A DNA stretch of 64,000 nt from Vitreoscilla filiformis (GTDB taxonomy: Bacteria > Pseudomonadota > Gammaproteobacteria > Burkholderiales > Burkholderiaceae_C): NCBI RefSeq assembly GCF_002222655.1, contig NZ_CP022423.1, forward strand, positions 682,001 to 746,000, read 5' to 3'. This document shows positions 62,561 through 64,000 of the stretch, piece after piece. Below the pieces are notes generated by a model. The model was not told the origin of the DNA. It saw nothing but the letters and a program-made list of their open reading frames with translations, and made no database searches. How positions within the stretch are numbered: position 1 is the stretch's first letter; each line of letters opens with the position of its first letter. The translations under genes were made by a program, and so were the position numbers.

Positions 62561-63613
62561 TCACTTCTGCGGCTGTGAGGCCACGTCCGGCAAAGACACT
62601 TGGATGCTGGGGCTGGTCTGCCCGGGCAGGCTGACGGTGGTGCCCCCCGTGGTGGGGTTGGACAGTTGCACTTGGGAAGCGGCTTCCGTGGTGGGTTGCA
62701 GCGTCACGCCAGAGGCGGGGGACGACGCGGATTCCACCTGGAATTTCATGCCCGAAAACTTGCCTTGGTATTCGACCTTGGCCGATTCGCGCAGCAGGCG
62801 CAGGTCGTTGTTCAGGGTGTCCCGGCGGGCCATGTTGACCAAGAACTGCTCGACGGCGGGGCGTGCGCGCTCGAAGTCCACCGGGTCGGGGCGGCTGGCC
62901 GAACGGAACAGGATGCGCATGGCCGGGCCCTTGTCCTGCACGACCAGGGCCGAGCCATCGCCGAGGGCGGCCAGTTTGGTCAGCAGATCCATGGGGATTT
63001 GTTCGGCGGGTCGCTGGGCGGCGCTGCTGTTGGCCCGCAGATCCGAGGATTTCACCCAGTTGGCGAACTCACTGGGGGATTTGGCGCTGAGCGCTTGCCG
63101 GCGCACTTCCTCGATTTTTTCCTGCGGAACGTTGGGCAGCACAAACTCTTGCAACAAATAAATCTGACGCTTAGAGAACAGCTCAGGATGGTCTTGATAA
63201 TACTGCTTGATTTGATTTTCCTGCGGGCGCAGCGGATTGGCCGTCACCTGCTCGACATACGCTCGTGCCAGCACCTCGCGCCGGGCTGCTTCCAGGGCTT
63301 GTAAAACACGCGGGGTTTTATCGAGTTTTTGATCCAGGGCTTTTTGCACCACCAGCTCTTGGTCGATGAGCTGATTCAGGAACACTTTGCTGGCCTCTTC
63401 GGTATCTTCGGGGCGCAGGCGGGCCTGTTGCAGCCGGAAATTCAGTTGGTGAACGGTGACGTCTTGGCCGTTGACCCGGGCAGCGACTTGGGTGGGATCA
63501 TTTTTCTCTTCCCCGCCGCCACAGCCTGTCAGGGCAAAAGTGGTGGCCAGCAGCACGGTGGTGGCCCACATCCCGGAGATCCGCCCGTTGTGCCGTGAAG
63601 ATTGCTGTTGCAT
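62561..63613 (-). CDS. epsD: EpsD, peptidyl-prolyl isomerase-type lipoprotein
   Basis: The 350-residue protein starts at ATG 63613 (GAGGA upstream) with a lipoprotein signal ending LTGC (Cys31). It has a SurA/PpiD-like helical part (VARVNGQDVTV-type start, NQLIDQELVVQKALDQKLDK) and an EpsD-type core without a full parvulin active site. It is the first gene of the epsD-E-F-G-xrtB-epsI operon. Confidence 0.92.
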   Translation of the reverse strand: MQQQSSRHNGRISGMWATTVLLATTFALTGCGGGEEKNDPTQVAARVNGQDVTVHQLNFRLQQARLRPEDTEEASKVFLNQLIDQELVVQKALDQKLDKTPRVLQALEAARREVLARAYVEQVTANPLRPQENQIKQYYQDHPELFSKRQIYLLQEFVLPNVPQEKIEEVRRQALSAKSPSEFANWVKSSDLRANSSAAQRPAEQIPMDLLTKLAALGDGSALVVQDKGPAMRILFRSASRPDPVDFERARPAVEQFLVNMARRDTLNNDLRLLRESAKVEYQGKFSGMKFQVESASSPASGVTLQPTTEAASQVQLSNPTTGGTTVSLPGQTSPSIQVSLPDVASQPQK

Positions 63614-63719
63614 GAGTATTCCTCGTTGAGGTGAATGAGCGATTTTTTCGGCGCCGTGATCCACGGGCATGGCTGGAAAAATTGTAGCCACGTGGCTCGG
63701 ATATTTCTGCCATTTGGAT

Positions 63720-64000
63720 TCAGAAATCATGGATCACCGTCCCTAACATCAAAGTGCCGCTGTGGCGCAAGGCGTCGATCAGCGCCCGGGCATGGCGGGT
63801 GCGGGTGTGCTGCGGGCGCACCACCAACAGCGAAGCCTGGCAGCGTGCGCAGATGGCCAGCACGTCGGAGCCGGTGGTGTAGGCGGGGGTGTCCAACACG
63901 ATGTGGTCGAAGCGTTGACTCAGCTCGGCCAACAGGGCCGTGAAACCCGGACTCTCCAGCAGCTCCAACGGATGAACAGGCACCGTGCCACTGGGCAGGA
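63720..64000 (-). CDS. Second chain-length kinase homologue, C-terminal part only
   Basis: The frame runs off the right window edge. The visible 93 residues (LPSGTVPVHPLELLESPGFT, FDHIVLDTPAYTTGSDVLAI, HSGTLMLGTVIHDF) match the C-terminal half of EpsG-type BY-kinases, with the Walker B VLDTPA. It lies upstream of epsD on the same strand. So the locus has two EpsG-like genes. Confidence 0.85.
   Translation of the reverse strand, partial: LPSGTVPVHPLELLESPGFTALLAELSQRFDHIVLDTPAYTTGSDVLAICARCQASLLVVRPQHTRTRHARALIDALRHSGTLMLGTVIHDF

Overview
The window comes from a GC-rich betaproteobacterium, most likely a Burkholderiales. The evidence is inference from gene content: an epsD/E/F/G - exosortase B - epsI polysaccharide locus, host genes with Burkholderiales-like phhA and hppD, and a BcepMu/B3-type transposable prophage. 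I see no rRNA, tRNA or CRISPR array.

Region 1 (1-656) is the C-terminal piece of a protease/scaffold gene from a different phage, cut by the next element. Region 2 (657-39339) is a nearly complete Mu-like (transposable) prophage of about 38.7 kb. Its ends can be read directly: both start TGAAG when read inward, and each carries two GATAAA(T)CC transposase-type sites 22-23 bp apart. The early operon runs leftward from a repressor/operator region near 12.77 kb: a BcepMu gp16-like regulator, KilA-N protein, small phage proteins, RdgC, transposase A, ATPase B, DUF3164, GemA and Mor, ending in a strong terminator. The late operon runs rightward: holin-like protein, DUF2730, small and large terminase, portal, minor head protein, virion morphogenesis protein, protease with internal scaffold start, decoration protein, capsid, head-tail proteins, tail tube, tape measure, tail tip proteins of a siphovirus-like tail, and a Com-Dam module at the right end. 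No sheath gene, no recognisable endolysin and no tail-assembly chaperone were found. Several genes are broken at short homopolymers.

Region 3 (39383-42913) is chromosomal: phenylalanine 4-hydroxylase and 4-hydroxyphenylpyruvate dioxygenase (phenylalanine/tyrosine breakdown), a divergent LysR regulator and a PIN-domain protein. Region 4 (about 42.97-51.8 kb) is a lower-GC sugar island with short heptamer tandem repeats near both edges: gmd and fcl (GDP-L-fucose), a frameshifted double glycosyltransferase, an unknown protein and a large glycosyltransferase. Region 5 (51.9-64.0 kb) returns to high GC and holds sulfotransferase, acetyltransferase and glycosyltransferase genes, then the leftward epsD-epsE-epsF-epsG-xrtB-epsI-wecB-like operon. 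Together regions 4 and 5 look like a locus for a fucose-containing, possibly sulfated and acetylated exopolysaccharide.

The most interesting signals are: a nested A-B-B-A set of perfect palindromes in front of the tape-measure gene, whose A element recurs inside an early phage gene; a GNAT-like domain fused to the minor head protein; palindromic inserts inside the KilA-N gene; an AT-rich cargo gene next to the repressor; and mismatched prophage flanks that point to a phage-associated rearrangement.
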